Below, piece by piece: positions 30,981-35,039 of a stretch of 35,039 nt of DNA. The position numbers and the translations under genes are program-made. Position 1 is the first letter of the stretch. Each line of letters begins with the position of its first letter. The notes below the pieces were generated by a model, which was given only the letters and a program-made list of their open reading frames with translations, was not told the DNA's origin and ran no database searches. The stretch spans positions 1-35,039 of the forward strand of contig JAWQRN010000180.1 of NCBI GenBank assembly GCA_033557685.1, written 5' to 3'. This stretch comes from Sperchopsis tessellata (Eukaryota; Arthropoda; Insecta; Coleoptera; Hydrophilidae).

Positions 30981-32812
30981 CAGAGCCGGATTGAGGGTGA
31001 GGCGAGTGAGGCACTCGCCTCGAACGTAAGACGTGCAGGGCGCAAAAATAAGCAATAACTTGAACAATTTTAGGGAAAGTGCGAAAATGTAGCAGACACT
31101 TAAGTAGCAGTTGCAATATCACGCATAAGCTTAATTGATTATATGTCCGAAATACTTTGCGCTGTTAATATGTCAGTTGAAAAAAGTTTAGCGGTTGTTA
31201 GTGGTAGTGTTGATATTAACCTTGTGAATTATGTTGATAATGGGTGCAACGAAATTATTCTGGGCAGTTTTGTTGATATCCATAGTTTCACATGTTACGG
31301 TTACTTGTGCTATGTCTGGAAAATACATTAACAATTGGAACTGTTTACAGGAAATAAACCAGTTTATTAACAAAATATATTAAAATTATTTGTATAAATG
31401 TTGTGTCCGGGTGGAAACCGTGTAGATGCTCTGATAAGTACCGACATTTCGTCAACTGTTACAAGGGACATTTTCAAGGCGAGTGATGATACTTTAACGA
31501 ATAAATTCACTGCACTACACGGATAGGGAAAATTTACATACGGTTTAAAAAAGCCAGTGGTGCTAAATATATTGAGATATGAACAGAATGAGGATTGAAG
31601 TAAATCAAACTTGGGCAATTTCGTTGCATAACTGGTTAGAAATGTGTGGTAATTCAAGTGATGCAGCAACAAATGCAACGATAGAAACTGCAGACTTGGA
31701 AGAAGTGGTTGCAATTTCAGAAATCACAAGATGGAATTTAAAAGAAACTAAGTCAATACAAGTACTTGAGAATAAGAAAGAAGAGGAAGAAGCTACCAAT
31801 ATAAATGATCCACAATGTTAGCCAATAATTTGGAATAAGTTTTTTCTTAATAGAATATGGACCGTGTCAGGGAAAATATGCCGACTCTAGAGAATCTGCT
31901 ATAGAAAATGACAGAAGAATTTTCATAAAATAATTCTTAAAAAGAGAAGTGAATTTTGGGAAGTTAGCTTCTGAGATGAATATTCCAGAAAAGAAAAAAA
32001 GAAAACGGAAAGAAATCAGATTTGGAAGAATCGAATGAGGAGAGATGTACGTTCTCAGATAAATATGTGTTCAACCTAGAAAGAAAAGTAATAGATGTTA
32101 TGGTTTTACAATTAAAAAAAGAAGTGACAAGTTAACTGAAAGATTTTCTTGAAAATGAACCATAGATACAAAAGATTTAAAAAGGCAGCTTCCTTCAGAA
32201 ATGTGCAGTTTTAAAAATGCAATTACTATTATTTCAGATACTAAAGCAGCAACAAGTTTACTCTTATTATATACCATTCATGAATATGATTTAGTGCGGC
32301 CTTATCTGACTTTAGAAAATGCTTTAAGAATATTTTTAACAATTCCAGTCACTGTAGCTTCTGGTGAAGAAGCATTAGCAAGATAAAGTTAATTAAAAAC
32401 TATTAAAGATCTTCAGTTGACCAAGAAGTTATCTAACATGGCAATTTTATCAATAGAACAGAAGACAACTAGAAAAATTGATTTTGAAACAATTATTTCT
32501 GATTTTGACTCGTTGAAATAAAAAAAAAATTAACTGTAGTTATGCAATATTTCTTATATTATGAAAACTATTTAAATATTGTTTTGAATTTTATAAGAGT
32601 AAATGTATGTATTTGTATTTAAAATGTAAGAAGTCAATAACTCTTTTTTGTGTTATTTAGTTACCTGTTTGTTGTTTTGAAATAACAAACTTTCTTTGTA
32701 TTTGATATCATTATTTTACTATACTATAATGCTTGTGATTTGTGAGTATGCGTATAGAGGGGAGCACTTTGTAATACTGCCTCAGGTGACAAAATATCTA
32801 GATCCGGCTCTG
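30981..32812. mobile_element. hAT transposon (ZMYM-like family), 1832 bp, nested in the LINE
   Basis: The left end starts CAGAGCCGGATT and the right end, on the complement, CAGAGCCGGATC: 12-bp terminal inverted repeats with one mismatch. Target duplications flank it. The left subterminal sequence (GAGGCACTCGCCTCG) is GC-rich, as in other hAT elements whose ends read CAGRGCCGGAT and are associated with ZMYM-type transposases. It carries the two remaining ends of a transposase gene on the plus strand but lacks the catalytic middle, so it is an internally deleted copy. It inserted after the LINE and split it. Confidence 0.93.
31579..32520 (+). pseudogene. hAT transposase relic (TTF-type zinc finger, C-terminal dimerisation domain)
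   Basis: The plus strand begins with an 80-codon open stretch rich in Glu and Asn ending NINDPQC; in the adjacent frame PIIWNKFF is followed by IEYGPCQGKYADSRES, the phrase that opens the TTF-type zinc finger of ZMYM-like hAT proteins. The sequence then jumps to NFGKLASEMNIPEKK and a lysine-rich stretch. It resumes with MCSFKNAITIISDTKAATSL and, at about 32316-32386, NALRIFLTIPVTVASGEEAL, the hAT dimerisation domain, then KLIKNYKRSS. The RNase H-like core with the catalytic Asp/Glu between the finger and FGKLASEM is absent. Several stops. Confidence 0.85.
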
Positions 32813-32990
32813 ACCTCAACAAGGCTTTCAACTATTTATCACATCATAAGATAAGATGAGCACTATGTCATGAGGGGAACAGTCCTAAATACTGTACATC
32901 GGCCAGTAAAGCTTCTTGATGTCAATGATGAATTGCCCAATTTTTAATTATTTATTGACATTTCATCCGATTATATGTTTTTTTGTTCTC
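32811..32990 (+). pseudogene. LINE relic, 3' part: RT motif A onward
   Basis: Immediately after the hAT the frame DLNKAFNYLSHHKIR gives the rest of RT motif A (usual form F-L-D-L-S-K-A-F-D-x-V/L-x-H). EHYVMRGTVLN and KLLDVND follow as the linker towards motif B, after which the element is lost. Joined with 30957-30980 the coding reads through the insertion point once one copy of the 8-bp duplication is discounted. Confidence 0.85.
32813..32820. repeat. Right 8-bp target-site duplication of nested hAT
   Basis: ACCTCAAC, partner of ATCTCAAA at 30973-30980. Confidence 0.8.
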
Positions 32991-33019
32991 TGACCTTAAA
33001 TTAAAAAATATTCATTTGT

Positions 33020-34990
33020 ATAACCAATTTGCAGTTATGGGCAAACGAAGAAGTTTTACGAGAAGGGAAATTTTCGAACAGTGGTTTCACGCTGTAGGGG
33101 ATCGGAGAGCGAAATGTTAGTACGTGCAAAATCAGGTTTCAGAGATTGTTGCAGCCGTAAATGATTCAACAACAATGTGATACTTTCAAAAGATGGATTA
33201 AGTCTAACAGAACGATTGACAGGTTTTCAAAAAAAATACTGGTTAAACAAAGAAGTTTTGTTCTTGAAGAAACACCATGTACTTCTCAAGGTGGCCGTGG
33301 TCGTCCTACTAAAGACTACCACTCGAGCAAGGATACATAGAAAAGAAGAAAAAACAGCAGAACTTCCGAAACGAATAACGACCCCAGTGCTCTCTTAAGC
33401 GATGGCAATGAAATTACGGTCAACCGGTCAACAACAGGCTGCAAGATTGATAAAGGAAGCAACTGAAACCACCCATACACGCGCTTTTAAGATACGACTT
33501 TGGAGACTTAGATGTTATCAACCCAAATCCCTATTGCACTTTTCAGATAATCGGGCATTATTCCTATTGGTAGACTGCAAATTGAACAAGCACTAATATC
33601 TGACAATCATAGCCTATGCGAAGGAAAACAGGGCGAACATATGTTCTTCCTATAATAAAGTAAAAGCTGCAAAGGATAAGCGTTATCCTACCATGGACTC
33701 AATAACAACAATGAAACGATTACGGAAGTAAAACTTCAAAACTTTCTCGACCACAAGGCTTCACGCATCATCGAATCGCAGGGAAAGTATTAAGTGTTGA
33801 TGAATATCTTAACAATATTGTGTTCATTTCTAAATGAGGGTTTGATGGAAATAGCGGAAATCTCAAAGAATGAACGATTCCGATATTCTTATAACATCAA
33901 TGGTTCCAATACAGATGTATATTATAACTACTTTAGAGAAGAAACAAATTATCTGGCAGAACCCTAGACCATCATGTTAAAAATATTGTAGACCCATTCG
34001 AATTCAACTTGCAAAATAAAAGTTTCGAGTTGCCTCAACAAGACTTCAATTATATTAACGACCAAATTGAAAATTTGTTTACCATTTGAAGCTGTTTTTT
34101 TCCGGATATGCCATTAAAATCACTCATCAACCTTTATTTACCATAGTTGATAGTAAAGTTTGCAATACTATAATTGCCACCAGCTCGACACAATGGTGTT
34201 ATTTATGTGGAGCTACTCCTAAGAAGATGAACGATATTGAAAAGTCGTGCAAAGACTTATAGATACCAATGCTGTGAATTTTGGGCTGTCAAGTCTCCAG
34301 GCATGGATTCGTTTTTTAAATATTTCTTGCATTTATCATATCGCTTACATATTCAACAATGGCAGGCACGAGGCACAGAAAAACATGCTAGTGTAAAATA
34401 AAGAAAAACTGGGGTTTAATAGTAGACAAAGTGCGACCTGAAGAAGCGGAAGGAGGAACTTCCAACGATGGAAACACCCCAAGACGTTTTTTCAAAAACC
34501 CCTCATTATCGGCCGAAATTACAGGCATAAAACTAGATTTGATTTATAGATGTTCCGTGATATTGAATAGCATGTTATCTGAATATAAAATGACAGGAGA
34601 AATTTGATATTTATGCAAAGAAACTTTTTGACTAAGAATATCCAAGGCTTTATATGCCGGCAAGCGTTCATAAACTTTGACACATGGGGCACAAGTTATT
34701 TCAAAAGCCGTGTTACCTATAGGCCAATTGTCGGAAGAAGTACAAGACGCCAGGATCAAAGATTTGAAGTTTTATAGAGAGAAACACACTATAAAAATGT
34801 CTAGAACGTTAAACATTAAGGATTTAATCTGTGCCATTTTAACATCATCCGAAAATTTAATAAGAAGTACTTACCTAAAAATCCAGCATTAAGTTGTCCG
34901 TAGATGTGAACTCCTAATCCAGATGCATCTAGTGAAACTGACGATGACGATAAGAAAGATGATTATGACGGTGATCATGTTTTTTTAAAC
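33020..34990 (+). pseudogene. Transib/RAG1-type transposase relic
   Basis: Domains read in order on the plus strand over frameshifts. N-terminal LWANEEVLREGKF. Then GGRGRPTKDYHSSKDT with KRRKN, a basic GRPxxxY region (33293-33350). Then RLIKEATETTHTRAFKIR, DNRALFLLVDCKLNKHKY and YNKVKAAKDKRYP. YSYNINGSNTDVYYNYF at about 33885-33935 lies where RAG1 and Transib carry the first catalytic Asp before Gly-Ser/Thr. SSTQWCYLCGATPKKMNDI has C-x2-C (34197-34208), and GLSSLQAWIRFL, DGNTPRRFFKNPSLSAEITG and VHKLLTHG with H-x4-H (34669-34685) follow. LPIGQLSEEVQDARIKDLKF, with KMSR after it, corresponds to the RAG1 segment with the last catalytic Glu. Multiple stops. The C-terminus is Asp-rich. Assignment to Transib/RAG1 rests on the zinc-ligand spacing and the C-terminal segment, not on a search. 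Confidence 0.72.
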
Positions 34991-35039
34991 ATTTTTCTTA
35001 TAATGCTGGTTCAAAGCATCTCTATTTTATTTATATATA

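Noticed and set aside
31188..31799. Minus-strand open frames within the nested hAT, including a 115-codon one
   Set aside because: They are antisense to the transposase relic and have no family resemblance.
1..35039. tRNA or rRNA genes, CRISPR arrays, bacterial operons
   Set aside because: No cloverleaf-capable intact tRNA, no rRNA motif and no regularly spaced repeats were seen; the content is eukaryotic.
1..35039. Other exons of the Pointed gene (rest of PNT, ETS DNA-binding domain)
   Set aside because: I looked on the minus strand for the DPxQW segment and ETS-domain phrases and found none; they are expected outside the window.

Overview
The window looks like intronic and intergenic DNA from a large, AT-rich insect genome; the class is inferred from repeat types and one recognisable exon, and no species can be named. 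About two thirds of the sequence is A+T. There are no operons, ribosome binding sites or long intact open frames. One short exon with textbook splice sites matches a host gene. Almost every other recognisable coding signal is a decayed transposable element (TE).

Host gene. On the minus strand at 12522-12638 there is a 117-bp exon between a pyrimidine-rich acceptor and a consensus GTAAGT donor. It encodes the MAP-kinase site and the first helix of the Pointed (SAM_PNT) domain of an ETS1/2-Pointed transcription factor. Both splice junctions are phase 1. No second exon was found, so most of the window is probably introns of this gene, at least 12.5 kb on the 3' side. The 5' side reaches up to 22.4 kb if it is uninterrupted.

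Layout. 1-70 is a (TA)n microsatellite, followed by a 98-codon open stretch of unknown origin (360-658). 1500-3905 is a Ty3/gypsy retrotransposon relic with gag, zinc knuckle, protease and reverse transcriptase (RT), with active-site lesions. 5070-5275 is an unassigned minus-strand open stretch and 5440-5712 a LINE RT fragment. 6695-6786 and 7078-7226 are oppositely oriented copies of a tRNA-derived SINE-like repeat; a fuller copy lies at 27375-27663. 8450-8765 is an ATCGATT-rich hAT-like end and 9795-9915 a foldback element. 10460-11400 (minus) and 15081-15925 (plus) are two different piggyBac-like relics. 16399-16509 and 18376-18481 are copies of one dispersed repeat. 18507-19490 is a structurally complete hAT element with terminal inverted repeats (TIRs) and a near-perfect 8-bp target duplication. 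20640-20820 is a GC-rich block ending in a TATA box. 21830-23823 holds three anonymous coding-like stretches. 24440-24545 is a GC-rich element end and 24750-25560 a mariner relic with DD34D spacing.

The right end is a TE graveyard. A LINE (29590-32990) is split inside its RT motif A by a 1832-bp hAT element (30981-32812). Next to it is a Transib/RAG1-type transposase relic (33020-34990) that still shows the C-x2-C and H-x4-H zinc-binding pattern. No autonomous element appears intact. The nesting gives a relative order: the LINE inserted first, then the hAT.
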